A DNA stretch of 64,000 nt. Origin: Oricola sp. GTDB taxonomy: Bacteria; Pseudomonadota; Alphaproteobacteria; Rhizobiales; Rhizobiaceae. The stretch's first letter is position 1; each line of letters begins with the position of its first letter. Below are positions 38,225-52,038 of this stretch, in pieces. The notes beneath the pieces were generated by a model. That model worked only from the letters and a program-made list of their open reading frames with translations, was not told the origin of the DNA and searched no databases. Where the stretch lies: the NCBI RefSeq assembly GCF_022763245.1, contig NZ_JALEGV010000028.1, forward strand, positions 1 through 64,000, read 5' to 3'. A program made the translations under genes and the position numbers.

Positions 38225-39744
38225 TGGCCGGTATGCCGATCCTTTCACTGGTTACGTTCCTGCCGCTCGTCGGCGTGCTGATCATCCTGTTCATCAACGA
38301 CGACAGCGATCTGGCGCGGCGCAACATCCGCATGGTTGCGCTGTTGACGACGGCCTTCACCTTCCTGATCTCGCTTCTGATCTGGATCGGCTTCGACACC
38401 GCCGATCCGGGCTTCCAGTTCGTCGAGAAGGTCGATTGGCTGGACAGCGGCATTTCCTACCACATGGGCGTCGACGGCATTTCGATGCTGTTCGTGATCC
38501 TGACGACTTTCCTGATGCCGCTGTGCATCCTGGCAAGCTGGGAAGCGGTGCAGAAGCGCGTCAAGGCCTACATGATCGCGTTCCTGATCCTGGAAACGCT
38601 GATGGTCGGCGTGTTCTGCGCGCTCGACATCGTGCTGTTCTACGTCTTCTTCGAAGGCGGCCTGATCCCGATGTTCATCATCATCGGCGTGTGGGGCGGC
38701 AAGCGCCGGGTCTACGCCTCGTTCAAGTTCTTCCTCTACACGCTGCTCGGCTCGGTGCTGATGCTGATCGCGATCATGGCGATGTACTGGGACGCGGGAA
38801 CGACCTCGATCCCGGGTCTGCTCGAGCATGACTTCCCTGTCTCGATGCAGACATGGCTGTGGGTCGCCTTCTTCGCCTCCTTCGCCGTGAAGATGCCGAT
38901 GTGGCCGGTGCACACCTGGCTGCCCGACGCGCACGTGGAAGCGCCGACGGCGGGTTCCGTGATCCTGGCGGGCATCCTCCTGAAGCTCGGCGGCTACGGC
39001 CTGATCCGCTTCTCGCTGTCGATGTTCCCCGTCGCCTCGGCCGAACTCTCCGGCTTCGTCTTCACCCTGTCGGTGATCGCCATCGTCTACACGTCGCTGG
39101 TCGCGCTGATGCAGGAAGACATCAAGAAGCTGATCGCCTATTCCTCCGTCGCCCACATGGGTTACGTCACAATGGGCATCTTCGCCGCCAACCACCAAGG
39201 CCTGGACGGCGCCATCTTCCAGATGCTGTCGCACGGTCTTGTCTCGGGCGCGCTCTTCTTGTGCGTCGGCGTCGTCTACGACCGCATGCATACCCGCGAG
39301 ATCTCGGCCTATGGCGGACTGGTCAACATCATGCCGCGCTACGCTGTGGCGTTCATGGTCTTCACCATGGCCAATGTGGGCCTGCCGGGCACGTCCGGCT
39401 TCGTCGGCGAGTTCCTGACGCTGATGGGCATCTTCCAGGCCAACACCTGGTTTGCCGTCGTCGCGACGCTCGGCGTGATCCTGTCGGCGGCCTACGCGCT
39501 GTGGCTCTACCGCCGCGTGATCTTCGGCGTATTGGAAAAGGAAAGCCTGAAGGCCATGCTCGACCTGTCCGGGCGCGAGAAGGTGATCCTTTATCCGCTG
39601 ATCGTGCTCACCATTTTCTTCGGTGTCTATCCGGCGCCGGTCTTCGATGTCACCACCGCGTCCGTGGACGCGCTCCTGTCCGACTATTCCGCAGCGTTGG
39701 AGGCGGCACGCGCCGTCGCCGATGTCGCGATGGCGGCTCACTGA
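38224..39744 (+). CDS. nuoM: NADH-quinone oxidoreductase subunit M
   Basis: A 506-residue antiporter-like proton-translocating subunit with about 14 helices. [20 protein letters not shown] (residues ~139-158) carries the essential glutamate, and [20 protein letters not shown] (~229-248) and [15 protein letters not shown] are conserved. The ATG at 38224 overlaps the nuoL stop; an alternative ATG three codons in is possible. Confidence 0.98.
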   Translation: MAGMPILSLVTFLPLVGVLIILFINDDSDLARRNIRMVALLTTAFTFLISLLIWIGFDTADPGFQFVEKVDWLDSGISYHMGVDGISMLFVILTTFLMPLCILASWEAVQKRVKAYMIAFLILETLMVGVFCALDIVLFYVFFEGGLIPMFIIIGVWGGKRRVYASFKFFLYTLLGSVLMLIAIMAMYWDAGTTSIPGLLEHDFPVSMQTWLWVAFFASFAVKMPMWPVHTWLPDAHVEAPTAGSVILAGILLKLGGYGLIRFSLSMFPVASAELSGFVFTLSVIAIVYTSLVALMQEDIKKLIAYSSVAHMGYVTMGIFAANHQGLDGAIFQMLSHGLVSGALFLCVGVVYDRMHTREISAYGGLVNIMPRYAVAFMVFTMANVGLPGTSGFVGEFLTLMGIFQANTWFAVVATLGVILSAAYALWLYRRVIFGVLEKESLKAMLDLSGREKVILYPLIVLTIFFGVYPAPVFDVTTASVDALLSDYSAALEAARAVADVAMAAH

Positions 39745-39762
39745 TCCGGGGAGCAGAGAACG

Positions 39763-41208
39763 ATGTCCGCCGAATTGCTGTCTGAGAGCCTGACGCTCGC
39801 ACTTCCCGAAGTGATCCTCGCCGTGGGTGCGATGATCCTGCTGATGATCGGCGTGTTCGCGCCGGCCGGGCGCGCCAACTCCACCGTCACCGGCCTTGCC
39901 GTCGCGATCCTGATCGGCGTGCTGGGCTGGATGCTGCTGATGAGCGGGCAGGGCGAGGCCTTCAACGGGGCCTTCGTGCAGGACGGTTTCTCCGCCTTCA
40001 TGAAGACGCTGACCCTCATCGGCTCCATCGTGGCGCTGGCCATGTCGGCCGGTTTCGCGCGCGCCGAGAAGTTCGACCGGTTCGAATTCCCGATCCTGAT
40101 CGTGCTGGCGACGCTTGGCATGATGCTGATGATCTCGGCCAACAGCCTGCTGACCCTCTATATGGGCCTCGAATTGCAGTCGCTGGCGCTCTATGTCGTC
40201 GCGGCCATCAATCGCGACAGCGTGCGTTCGACCGAGGCGGGCCTGAAATATTTCGTCCTGGGCGCCCTGTCGTCGGGCATGATGCTCTACGGCATTTCGC
40301 TGGTCTACGGCTTCACCGGCCATATCGGCTTCGACCAGATCGCGGCCGCGCTGACCGGCGCGGAGCGGTCCGTCGGCGTGCTGTTTGGCCTCGTCTTCCT
40401 GATCACGGGTCTCGCCTTCAAGATCTCCGCCGTGCCGTTCCACATGTGGACGCCCGACGTCTACGAGGGCGCGCCGACGCCGGTGACGGCCTTCTTCGCC
40501 GCCGCGCCGAAAATGGCCGCCATGGCGATGTTCGTGCGGGTCGTCATCGACGGTTTCGGGCCTGTGACTTCGGAGTGGCAGCAGATCGTCGTCTTCATCG
40601 CGATCGCCTCGATGATCCTCGGCGCCTTCGCTGCCATCGGCCAGCGCAACATCAAGCGACTGATGGCCTATTCGTCGATTGGCCACATGGGCTATGCGCT
40701 TGTCGGCCTGTCGGCGGGCACGCTCGTCGGCGTGAAGGGCGTGATCATCTACATGACGATCTATCTCGCCATGACGCTCGGCACTTTCGCCTTCATCCTG
40801 GCCATGCGCCGCAAGGACGAGGGCAATGTCGAGAACATCGAGGATCTGGCCGGCCTGTCCGCGACCAATCCGGTGATGGCGACGATCCTGACGATCCTGA
40901 TGTTCTCGCTGGCGGGCATCCCGCCGCTCGCGGGCTTCTGGGCCAAGTGGTACGTCTTCCTCGCCGCTGTCGAAGCCGGTCTCTATCCGCTCGCCATCAT
41001 CGGCGTGCTCGCCTCGGTCGTCGGCGCGTTCTACTATCTGCGCATCATCAAGATCATGTGGTTCGACGAGCCTGCCGGCGGGTTCGTTCCGGCAGCCGGC
41101 GAATTGCGGCTCGTGATGGGCGTGTCGGGCCTGTTCGTGCTCGGCTATGTGCTGATCGGCGGGCCGATCGCCGCAACGGCCGAAGCCGCCGCGCGGGCGC
41201 TGTTCTGA
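39763..41208 (+). CDS. nuoN: NADH-quinone oxidoreductase subunit N
   Basis: A 481-residue antiporter-like subunit and last gene of the nuo operon. [18 protein letters not shown] (residues ~127-144) carries the key glutamate; [20 protein letters not shown] (~226-245) and [15 protein letters not shown] follow. birA starts 22 bases later with no terminator visible, so transcription may continue. Confidence 0.98.
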   Translation: MSAELLSESLTLALPEVILAVGAMILLMIGVFAPAGRANSTVTGLAVAILIGVLGWMLLMSGQGEAFNGAFVQDGFSAFMKTLTLIGSIVALAMSAGFARAEKFDRFEFPILIVLATLGMMLMISANSLLTLYMGLELQSLALYVVAAINRDSVRSTEAGLKYFVLGALSSGMMLYGISLVYGFTGHIGFDQIAAALTGAERSVGVLFGLVFLITGLAFKISAVPFHMWTPDVYEGAPTPVTAFFAAAPKMAAMAMFVRVVIDGFGPVTSEWQQIVVFIAIASMILGAFAAIGQRNIKRLMAYSSIGHMGYALVGLSAGTLVGVKGVIIYMTIYLAMTLGTFAFILAMRRKDEGNVENIEDLAGLSATNPVMATILTILMFSLAGIPPLAGFWAKWYVFLAAVEAGLYPLAIIGVLASVVGAFYYLRIIKIMWFDEPAGGFVPAAGELRLVMGVSGLFVLGYVLIGGPIAATAEAAARALF

Positions 41209-41230
41209 TCGCCGGGGCCGGACCCCTCGC

Positions 41231-42013
41231 GTGACGGGATCACCGATAGACGGCCTGGCGCACTGGCGCCGGCTCGACCTCATGGCCGTCGGCTCGACCA
41301 ATGCCGAGGCGGTAGCGATCGCCGAAAAGGGCGATCCCGGTCGCCTTTGGGTGACCGCCGCAGAACAGACGGCCGGTCGCGGTCGTCGAGGGCGCGAATG
41401 GTCGTCTCCGCCCGGCAATCTCTACGCTTCCGCGCTGATCGTCGATCCCGCGCCCGTCGCGCGTCTGGGTACGCTGCCGCTGGTCATCGCCGTCGCGGTG
41501 CGTGAGGCGATCGCGGCCTGCGGACTGCCGGAGGGGACGTCGCTGCAGATCAAGTGGCCCAACGACATCCTCCTCAACGGCGCGAAATGCTGCGGCCTTC
41601 TGCTTGAGAGCCGTTTTCTGTCCGACGGGCGCATGGCGGTCGTCATCGGGTGCGGCGTCAATGTCGTTTCTTATCCCGACCCCGGCATCTACAAGGCGAC
41701 AGCGCTGAACCGGGAGGGCGTCGGCGCGACCCCCGACATCCTATTTCTGCAACTCGCGCGGGCGCTCGATCGCGCGCTGGCGCTGTGGGACGGCGGGCGA
41801 GGCGTCGCCGCCATCCGCGACGAATGGCTGCACCACGCCAAGGGGCTGGGTGAACCGATCGTGGTCAACCTTGCAACGGAACGGGTCGAGGGCCTATTTG
41901 AAGGCATAGACTCCGAGGGGACATTGCTGCTCCGCACCGACGACGGGACGATCCGGCCCATATCGGCCGGCGATCTTTTCTTTGGCATTGGCGGAGGCGG
42001 CGCAGGGCGCTGA
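41231..42013 (+). CDS. birA: Biotin-[acetyl-CoA carboxylase] ligase
   Basis: A 260-residue biotin protein ligase that adenylates biotin and attaches it to the carboxylase carrier protein. TAGRGRRGREWSSPPGNLYA (residues ~46-65) is the biotin/AMP loop and IKWPNDILLNGAKCCGLLLE (~107-126) the conserved catalytic segment. The N-terminal helix-turn-helix of E. coli BirA is missing, so it should not act as a repressor. It starts with GTG. Its place right after nuoN is the standard rhizobial order. Confidence 0.95.
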   Translation: MTGSPIDGLAHWRRLDLMAVGSTNAEAVAIAEKGDPGRLWVTAAEQTAGRGRRGREWSSPPGNLYASALIVDPAPVARLGTLPLVIAVAVREAIAACGLPEGTSLQIKWPNDILLNGAKCCGLLLESRFLSDGRMAVVIGCGVNVVSYPDPGIYKATALNREGVGATPDILFLQLARALDRALALWDGGRGVAAIRDEWLHHAKGLGEPIVVNLATERVEGLFEGIDSEGTLLLRTDDGTIRPISAGDLFFGIGGGGAGR

Positions 42014-42036
42014 CGCCAACAACAACAAGAACGAAT

Positions 42037-43707
42037 ATGGACGAACTGGTATTTGTGCCGCTTGGCGGCGTCGGCGAAATCGGCATGAACCTGGCGATGT
42101 ACGGCTTCGGTCCCGCGGACAATCGCGAGTGGATCGTGGTCGATTGCGGCGTGACCTTTCCCGGACCGGATCTGCCCGGCGTGGACCTGGTGCTGCCGGA
42201 TACGCGGTTTCTGGAATCGGAGCGCCACAATGTCCGCGCGATGGTGATCACCCATGCGCATGAGGACCATTACGGCGCCTTGCTCGCGCTCTACCCTCGC
42301 ATCTCGCCGGAGGGATCGCTTCCCGTCCATGCGACCGCGTTCACGGCAGGGTTGCTGGAGGCCAAGGCCCAATCCGAGCCGGGTGCGTCGAAGATCGACG
42401 TGACGGTGTTCACGCCGGGCGAGACGCTGCGTGCCGGACCGTTCGAAATCGACACGGTGACCGTGACCCATTCGATCCCCGAACCGGTGTCGCTGGTCAT
42501 CCGCACGCCGCTCGGCGCCGTGCTGCATACCGGCGACTGGAAGGACGACGACGAGCCGTCGCTCGGACCGAAGACGGACCGCAACGCCTTCCAGACCTAT
42601 GGCGACAAGGGCGTCTTGGCGCTGATCTGCGATTCGACCAATGCCATGCGCGAGGGCGTTTCGCCGTCGGAGCGCGAAGTCGGCGAGGGCCTGCGCAAGG
42701 TCATCGAGGCGGCCGAGGGGCGGGTGGCCGTCACCACCTTCTCGTCCAATGTCGGCCGGATACGCTCGATCGCCGAAGCGGCGCGCGATTGCGGACGCGA
42801 AGTGCTGCTGCTCGGCCGTTCGATCAAGCGTGTCGTCGATGTCGCGCGCGAGCTTGGCTACATGGAGGGTCTGCCGCCGTTTCTCGCCGAAGAAGACTTC
42901 GCGCATATTCCGCGTTCGAAGGTGGTGATCATCCTGACCGGTTCGCAGGGCGAGCCACGCGCCGCGCTGGCGAAACTGTCGCGTGACGAGATGCGCGACG
43001 TGGCGCTGACGGCCGGCGACACGGTCGTTTATTCGTCGCGCATGATCCCCGGCAACGAGAAGGCGGTGCTGGAGACGCAGAACCGGCTGATCGACATGGG
43101 TATCGAGATCATCGAGGACAGGGATGCGCTCGTGCACGTCTCCGGCCATCCGCGCCGCAACGAATTGCGCGCGATGTATGAATGGACCCGGCCGGCCATC
43201 GGCGTGCCGGTGCATGGCGAGGCGGCGCATCTGACCGCGCATGCGAAATTGATGCGCGAATGCGGCATCCGCGACGTGGTGCCAGCGCGCAATGGCGACG
43301 TCGTGCGCCTGGCGCCGGGCGATCCGGAGATCGTGGACGATGTGCCGCATGGCCAGATCTACAAGGATGGCCGATTGATCGGCGACGAGGAGGAACTCGG
43401 CGTCATCGATCGTCGGCGGCTGTCGTTCGCCGGCCATGTCGCGGTCTCGATCGTGCTGAACAAGCGCCACGAGCTGATCGCCGATCCGGAGATCGTCGCG
43501 ATCGGCGTGCCGCAGACCGACGCCACAGGCGAGGACATGGAAGACCTGATGTACGACGCGGCAGTGGAAGCCGTGGAGAGCATTCCGCGGGCGCGTCGCC
43601 GCGATCTCGATCTCGTGGAGCGTGCGGTGCATGGCGCGGTGCGTGCCGTCGGCCGCAATGCCTGGGGCAAGAAACCGATCGTCACCGTGCTCGTGTCGAG
43701 CGCCTAG
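42037..43707 (+). CDS. rnj: Ribonuclease J
   Basis: A 556-residue metallo-beta-lactamase/beta-CASP ribonuclease with 5'-3' exo- and endonuclease activity in the known family, important for rRNA and mRNA processing in alphaproteobacteria. ITHAHEDHYGALLALY (residues ~70-85) is the HxHxDH zinc motif, LHTGDWKDDD (~166) another metal ligand, and VSGHPRRNELRAMYEW (~368) and PVHGEAAHLTAHA (~388) belong to the beta-CASP part. It follows birA by 23 bases. Confidence 0.95.
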   Translation: MDELVFVPLGGVGEIGMNLAMYGFGPADNREWIVVDCGVTFPGPDLPGVDLVLPDTRFLESERHNVRAMVITHAHEDHYGALLALYPRISPEGSLPVHATAFTAGLLEAKAQSEPGASKIDVTVFTPGETLRAGPFEIDTVTVTHSIPEPVSLVIRTPLGAVLHTGDWKDDDEPSLGPKTDRNAFQTYGDKGVLALICDSTNAMREGVSPSEREVGEGLRKVIEAAEGRVAVTTFSSNVGRIRSIAEAARDCGREVLLLGRSIKRVVDVARELGYMEGLPPFLAEEDFAHIPRSKVVIILTGSQGEPRAALAKLSRDEMRDVALTAGDTVVYSSRMIPGNEKAVLETQNRLIDMGIEIIEDRDALVHVSGHPRRNELRAMYEWTRPAIGVPVHGEAAHLTAHAKLMRECGIRDVVPARNGDVVRLAPGDPEIVDDVPHGQIYKDGRLIGDEEELGVIDRRRLSFAGHVAVSIVLNKRHELIADPEIVAIGVPQTDATGEDMEDLMYDAAVEAVESIPRARRRDLDLVERAVHGAVRAVGRNAWGKKPIVTVLVSSA

Positions 43708-43716
43708 GAGGCCGTC

Positions 43717-44121
43717 ATGCTTGGACGTTTGAACCATGTCGCCATCGCCGTTCCGGACATCGAGGCGGCGGCGCGCAAATACCGCAACGTGCTCGGCGCC
43801 GACGTGTCGGAGCCGCAGGCCTTGCCCGAACACGGCGTCACGGTCGTCTTCGTGGAACTGGACAACACCAAGACGGAACTGCTCGAACCGCTGGGCGAGA
43901 ATTCGCCGATCGCCGCGTTCCTTGCCAAGAACCCGTCCGGGGGCATCCATCACATGTGCTACGAGGTGGGCGACATCATCGCCGCGCGCGACACGCTGAA
44001 AGGCGAGGGCGTGCGCGTTCTCGGCGACGGGGAGCCGCGAACCGGCGCGCATGGCAAGCCGGTGCTCTTCCTTCACCCGAAGGATTTCGACGGCACGCTC
44101 ATCGAACTTGAACAGGCATAG
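43717..44121 (+). CDS. mce: Methylmalonyl-CoA epimerase
   Basis: A 134-residue VOC-fold enzyme that interconverts (R)- and (S)-methylmalonyl-CoA in propionate metabolism. LNHVAIAVPDIEAAARKYR holds the first metal histidine, GIHHMCYEVGD the second, and DFDGTLIELEQ the C-terminal glutamate. Nine bases after the RNase J stop and after AGGAGG, so it is cotranscribed. Confidence 0.94.
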   Translation: MLGRLNHVAIAVPDIEAAARKYRNVLGADVSEPQALPEHGVTVVFVELDNTKTELLEPLGENSPIAAFLAKNPSGGIHHMCYEVGDIIAARDTLKGEGVRVLGDGEPRTGAHGKPVLFLHPKDFDGTLIELEQA

Positions 44122-44130
44122 GCGCTTCTC

Positions 44131-44400
44131 GTGAACTGGATTTCCGCAGTCGCGATCTATTTCATCATCTGGTGGGTGGTTCTGTTCATGATCCTGCCCG
44201 TCGGCGTGCGCAGCCAGGTCGAGGAGAACGACGTCACGCTGGGCACGGAACACGGCGCGCCGGTCAAGCCGGCGCTCGGCAAGAAGATGGCACTGACCAC
44301 CGTGGTGGCGGGCATCATCTTCGGCGTGTTCTACTTGGCCACCGTGGTCATGGGCTACGGCATCGACGACCTGCCGCGGATCGTGCCGAAATATCAGTGA
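44131..44400 (+). CDS. DUF1467 family membrane protein
   Basis: An 89-residue protein with two transmembrane helices (VAIYFIIWWVVLFMILPVGV and TTVVAGIIFGVFYLATVVMG). The short segment between is characteristic of DUF1467, an alphaproteobacterial family of unknown function usually found between mce and proS, as here. It starts with GTG nine bases after the mce stop. Confidence 0.88.
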   Translation: MNWISAVAIYFIIWWVVLFMILPVGVRSQVEENDVTLGTEHGAPVKPALGKKMALTTVVAGIIFGVFYLATVVMGYGIDDLPRIVPKYQ

Positions 44401-44778
44401 GCTGAGCTGAAAAAAATTAAGTGGCAGGGCTTGCACCCTGCCACTCAGAACCGGCCTGATTTTCATCCATCGGTTACCCGACGTCGCAGCTCGTCATCCG
44501 AGCGCGGAAAATCTGATCCTCCCAAGACTTTGGCCGCGTTCACGGCCCCTGCGGGCGAACCCGGTCAGGACCGGCGTCTTAACTAGCAACGCTTGGGCCG
44601 CTTGTCATCGAAAAAATGCAAGTTATCCGCGCAGAGGGGCCGCCAGCGCCGGTAATTGGGGCGGTGGCGGCGCGCCGAGCCGTTTCCTTTGCGCGCGATC
44701 CCCTTTATGAACACTGCCGTCAGGCCGGAATTACGCCTGATTCTCATCGTAGCCGTAGCCCGTTTGCTGGAAACCGTC
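44401..44778. other. Gap between the DUF1467 gene and proS
   Basis: No gene is supported in these 378 bases. It contains a strong hairpin just after the DUF1467 stop and presumably the proS promoter and leader. Upstream in-frame extension of proS to 44656 exists but has no conserved sequence. Confidence 0.6.
44410..44444 (-). terminator. Nine-bp hairpin with T-tract on the minus strand
   Basis: GTGGCAGGG and CCCTGCCAC form a perfect 9-bp stem with a six-base loop. On the minus strand it is followed by TTAATTTTTTT, the layout of an intrinsic terminator; on the plus strand there is no T-tract after it. No minus-strand gene that it would end is visible to the right, so its role is unclear. Confidence 0.5.
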
Positions 44779-46107
44779 ATGCGTTTGTCGCGTTATTTTC
44801 TGCCCCTTCTCAAAGAAAATCCCAAGGAAGCCGAGATCGTTTCGCATCGGCTGATGCTGCGCGCCGGCATGATCCGCCAGCAGGCTGCGGGCATCTATTC
44901 CATGCTGCCACTGGGCAAGAAGGTTCTCGACAAGGTCTGCGGCATCATTCGCGAGGAGCAGAACCGCTCGGGTGCGATCGAGATCCTCATGCCGACCGTG
45001 CAGCCGGCCGATCTGTGGCGGGAAAGCGGTCGCTATGACGACTACGGCAAGGAGATGCTGCGTATCGTCGACCGGCACGAGCGCGACATGCTCTACGGTC
45101 CGACCAACGAGGAGATGGTCACCGACATCTTCCGCTCCTACGTGAAGTCCTACAAGGACCTGCCGCTCAATCTCTACCACATCCAGTGGAAGTTCCGCGA
45201 CGAGGTGCGGCCGCGCTTCGGCGTCATGCGCGGGCGCGAATTCCTGATGAAGGACGCCTATTCGTTCGACCTGGATTACGAAGGCGCGCGGGCGGCCTAT
45301 AACCGCATGTTCGTTGCCTATCTGCGCACCTTCGAGCGCTGCGGACTGAAGTCGATCCCGATGCGCGCCGACACCGGCCCGATCGGCGGCGACCTGAGCC
45401 ACGAGTTCATCGTGCTCGCCGACACCGGCGAATCCGAGGTGTTCTGCCACAAGGACTATCTCGACATGCCCGTGCCCGGCGCGGATGTCGATTTCGCGGA
45501 CGACGCCGCGCTTGCCGCGATCGTCAAGGATTGGACGACGCCCTACGCCGCGACCGACGAAATGCACGACGAGGCGGAATGGGAGAAGACGCCCGACACC
45601 GAACGCCTGTCGGCGCGCGGCATCGAGGTGGGCCACATCTTCCATTTCGGCACGAAGTATTCCGAGCCGATGGGCGCGACCGTCACCGGTCCGGACGGAA
45701 AGCTGCACAGCGTCTCGATGGGCTCCTACGGCATCGGGCCGACCCGCCTGATCGCCGCGATCATAGAAGCGTCGCATGACGACAACGGCATCATCTGGCC
45801 GGAGAGTGTCGCGCCCTTCGGTGCGGCCATCGTCAACATGAAGCCGGGCGATGCCGGCTGCGACGGCGTCGCCGACCGCCTGTATGACGCGCTGGTCAAG
45901 GCCGGCGTCGATCCGCTGCTCGACGACACTGACGAACGCGCCGGCGCCAAGTTCGCCGCCATGGACCTGATAGGTCTGCCCTGGCAGGTGGTGGTCGGCC
46001 CGCGCGGCGTCGGGTCCGGTGTGGTCGAGGTGAAGAATCGCAAATCCGGAGAACGCACGGAAATGACGCCCGAGGCCGCCGTCAACATGATCGCCGGGAA
46101 AGCCTGA
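44779..46107 (+). CDS. proS: Proline--tRNA ligase
   Basis: A 442-residue class II aminoacyl-tRNA synthetase of the short alphaproteobacterial form, which lacks the YbaK-like editing domain inserted in E. coli Pro[21 protein letters not shown] (residues ~107-126) is motif 2 neighbourhood with the TNEE loop, [18 protein letters not shown] (~151-168) and [16 protein letters not shown] (~314-329, motif 3). GGAAACC precedes the ATG at 44779, where homologues begin with MRLSRYFLP. Confidence 0.96.
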   Translation: MRLSRYFLPLLKENPKEAEIVSHRLMLRAGMIRQQAAGIYSMLPLGKKVLDKVCGIIREEQNRSGAIEILMPTVQPADLWRESGRYDDYGKEMLRIVDRHERDMLYGPTNEEMVTDIFRSYVKSYKDLPLNLYHIQWKFRDEVRPRFGVMRGREFLMKDAYSFDLDYEGARAAYNRMFVAYLRTFERCGLKSIPMRADTGPIGGDLSHEFIVLADTGESEVFCHKDYLDMPVPGADVDFADDAALAAIVKDWTTPYAATDEMHDEAEWEKTPDTERLSARGIEVGHIFHFGTKYSEPMGATVTGPDGKLHSVSMGSYGIGPTRLIAAIIEASHDDNGIIWPESVAPFGAAIVNMKPGDAGCDGVADRLYDALVKAGVDPLLDDTDERAGAKFAAMDLIGLPWQVVVGPRGVGSGVVEVKNRKSGERTEMTPEAAVNMIAGKA

Positions 46108-46110
46108 CGC

Positions 46111-47421
46111 GTGGTGGCTGCGACCGAAACCGAGACGCCACCAGCGAACGACCGGCGCGACGGCTCCGCCAGGCCGTTCTCCGCCTTCGAGCGGCTGGTG
46201 GCGTGGCGCTATCTGAAGCCGCGCCGCAAGGAAGCCTCGGTTTCCATCGTGACGATCATCTCGCTGGTCGGGGTGACGCTCGGCGTCGCCGCGCTGATCA
46301 TCGTCATGGCGGTGATGAACGGTTTTCGCGCCGAACTGCTCGACCGCATTCTCGGCCTGAACGGCCATCTCGTCATCTCGCCGATCGAGCGCTCGCTAGA
46401 TGATTACGAGGCGGTGGCGGGGCGCGTGGCCAAGCTTCCCGGCGTCGAGATGGTCATGCCGATCGTCGAAGGGCAGGCGCTGGCGACGGGCAATGTCGGC
46501 GCCGGCGCGGGCGTGCTCGTGCGCGGTGTCCGCGGCGAGGATTTCGTCGAACTCAAGTCGATTTCCGGCAACATCAAGGAAGGCTCGGTCGAGGCCTATC
46601 TGACCGGCGACGGCGTCGCCATCGGGTCGCGCATGGCGCTCGACTTGGGGCTCGTGATCGGCGACCGCATCAAGGTCATCTCTCCGGAAGGCGACGTCAC
46701 GCCGTTCGGCACGACGCCAAGGGTGAAATCCTATCCCGTGCGGGCGATCTTCGAGATGGGCATGTCGGAATATGACCGCTCGATCATCTTCATGCCGCTG
46801 GAGGAAGCGCAGCTCTATTTCAACCAGGAGGGGGAAGCGCAGGTCATCGAGGTCTTCGTCGACGATCCCGACGCGGTCGATGCCTTCCAGGTGGCGATCG
46901 AGAAAGCCGCCGAACGGCCGATCTTCGTGAGCGACTGGCGGCAACGCAACCAGGCGTTCTTCTCCGCGCTGATCATCGAGCGCAACGCCATGTTCCTGAT
47001 CCTGTCGATCGTCGTGCTGGTGGCGTCGCTCAACATCATCTCCAGCCTGATCATGATGGTCAAGGAGAAGGCGAGGGGCGTGGCGATCCTGCGCACCATG
47101 GGGGCGACGCAGGCTTCTGTCATGCGCATCTTCATCATGGCGGGCATTGGGGTCGGCTTCGTCGGCACGGCCGCAGGCTTCCTGCTCGGTCTGCTGATCT
47201 GCCTGAACATCCGCTCGATCCAGCGGCTGATGAACTGGATGGCGGGCGCCGACGTCTGGGATCCGACGATCCGGTTCCTGAGCGAGATCCCGGCGCGCAT
47301 CAATCCCTACGAGACCTTCGCCGTGGTCGTGCTGTCGCTCAGCCTTTCCCTTCTGGCCGCGATCCTCCCGGCGTGGCGGGCCGCCAAGCTCGACCCGGTC
47401 GAGGCGCTGAGGTACGAGTGA
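46111..47421 (+). CDS. lolC: Lipoprotein-releasing ABC transporter permease LolC/LolE
   Basis: A 436-residue inner-membrane permease of the LolCDE system that extracts outer-membrane lipoproteins. One N-terminal helix ([20 protein letters not shown], residues ~42-61), a large periplasmic MacB-like domain and three C-terminal helices of the FtsX type are visible, ending with [19 protein letters not shown] single permease gene serves here, as is usual in alphaproteobacteria, presumably as a homodimer (LolF-like). It starts with GTG three bases after the proS stop and overlaps lolD by one base. Confidence 0.93.
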   Translation: MVAATETETPPANDRRDGSARPFSAFERLVAWRYLKPRRKEASVSIVTIISLVGVTLGVAALIIVMAVMNGFRAELLDRILGLNGHLVISPIERSLDDYEAVAGRVAKLPGVEMVMPIVEGQALATGNVGAGAGVLVRGVRGEDFVELKSISGNIKEGSVEAYLTGDGVAIGSRMALDLGLVIGDRIKVISPEGDVTPFGTTPRVKSYPVRAIFEMGMSEYDRSIIFMPLEEAQLYFNQEGEAQVIEVFVDDPDAVDAFQVAIEKAAERPIFVSDWRQRNQAFFSALIIERNAMFLILSIVVLVASLNIISSLIMMVKEKARGVAILRTMGATQASVMRIFIMAGIGVGFVGTAAGFLLGLLICLNIRSIQRLMNWMAGADVWDPTIRFLSEIPARINPYETFAVVVLSLSLSLLAAILPAWRAAKLDPVEALRYE

Positions 47422-48113
47422 TGGCATCCGGCAAGACCGTTCTGCGCCTCGAAGGCGTGCATCGCGCCTATTCGGAAGGCGATCATGTCCTCGAGATCTT
47501 GAAAGGCGCGGATTTCGAACTGCGGACCGGCGAAATGGTCGCGCTCGTCGCGCCGTCGGGTGCGGGCAAGTCCACACTTCTGCATCTCGCCGGCCTGCTG
47601 GAACGACCGGATTCGGGCGAGGTCTATATCGACGGTGCCGCCTGCGGCACACTGAGCGACGCCAACCGCACCGCGCGCCGCCGCAACGATGTCGGCTTCG
47701 TCTATCAGTTCCATCACCTGCTGCCGGAATTCTCGGCGCTGGAAAACGTGATGATCCCGCAGATGATCAAGGGCTTGCCCCGCAGCGAGGCGGCGGAGCG
47801 GGCAGGGCAGTTGCTGGACTATCTGCGCATCGGTCCGCGGGCCGAACATCGCCCGGCCGAACTCTCCGGCGGCGAGCAGCAGCGGGTCGCCATCGCGCGC
47901 GCCGTCGCCAATGCGCCGCTCGTCCTGCTTGCCGACGAACCGACCGGCAATCTCGATCCCGAAACGTCAGGCTACGTCTTCGACGCGCTTGCCGCGCTGG
48001 CGCGTCAGTCCGGCCTGTCGGCCCTTGTGGCGACGCATAACCACGACCTTGCGAAACGCATGGACCGGGTGGTCACTTTGCATGACGGGCTGATCGCGCC
48101 GCATATCGGCTGA
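47421..48113 (+). CDS. lolD: Lipoprotein-releasing ABC transporter ATP-binding protein LolD
   Basis: A 230-residue ABC ATPase that powers lipoprotein release. Walker A is [12 protein letters not shown] (residues ~47-58), the signature [14 protein letters not shown] (~150-163) and Walker [13 protein letters not shown] (~171-182); the LolD-type Q-loop is in [15 protein letters not shown]. Start and stop of lolC overlap (ATGA), so they are translated together. Confidence 0.96.
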   Translation: MASGKTVLRLEGVHRAYSEGDHVLEILKGADFELRTGEMVALVAPSGAGKSTLLHLAGLLERPDSGEVYIDGAACGTLSDANRTARRRNDVGFVYQFHHLLPEFSALENVMIPQMIKGLPRSEAAERAGQLLDYLRIGPRAEHRPAELSGGEQQRVAIARAVANAPLVLLADEPTGNLDPETSGYVFDALAALARQSGLSALVATHNHDLAKRMDRVVTLHDGLIAPHIG

Positions 48114-48143
48114 AGGCTGATTCACCAATCATTAACCGCAGTT

Positions 48144-48171
48144 TTCCTGCTCGCTCGGGCAGGAATATTTT
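48144..48171 (+). terminator. Candidate terminator after lolD
   Basis: TTCCTGC and GCAGGAA pair over 7 bp with an eight-base loop, followed by TATTTTC. It lies 30 bases after the lolD stop. Confidence 0.55.
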
Positions 48172-48234
48172 CACTTGAAATGAGAACAAAATGCAAACAT
48201 AAATGAGACAGAAGCAAAACAAGGAGTACGAGCC

Positions 48235-48321
48235 ATGACGACCTTCATTCGCGACATCGCCTCTTTCGTTTCCGTCGCCGCTTTCATCGCCACTTTTTCC
48301 GTCTGCATCAACGCGCTCTGA
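48235..48321 (+). CDS. 28-residue membrane peptide upstream of dnaE
   Basis: The ORF encodes MTTFIRDIASFVSVAAFIAT followed by FSVCINAL. Residues ~8-28 form one hydrophobic helix. An excellent ribosome binding site (CAAGGAG, ten bases before the ATG) and an AT-rich promoter-like stretch upstream support expression. I recall similarly short peptides in rhizobial genomes but cannot name a family. A single-pass membrane regulator is an inference. It is too short for ordinary gene finders. Confidence 0.6.
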   Translation: MTTFIRDIASFVSVAAFIATFSVCINAL

Positions 48322-48459
48322 GGACGGCTTTCCACAGCCGCGTCGCTCGTTGTTCCTCGGCGAGGCTGGACCCGGCCTTCGCGCCTTTCCATAGTGCCTG
48401 AGAGGCGACTCGAAATGCGGGTCGCAATCACCCGACACGGCGCGTAGCCGGAAGGCAGG

Positions 48460-51975
<3,516 letters not shown>

Positions 51976-52038
51976 TAAAGTCCATACGATACGGGAATAG
52001 TTGTCGTCCTATTTCTGAATCGGACTATAGGTGAATTG

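Noticed and set aside
31206-41418. Very long minus-strand ORFs opposite nuoG-H and nuoM-N (1150 and 1057 codons)
   Set aside because: Antisense shadows caused by high GC at third positions; rich in Arg, His, Asp and Gln with no family motifs, while the plus strand encodes well-known complex I subunits.
44656-44778. Longer proS reading frame starting at 44656
   Set aside because: The added 41 residues are unconserved and the family starts at MRLSRYFLP (44779), which has its own ribosome binding site.
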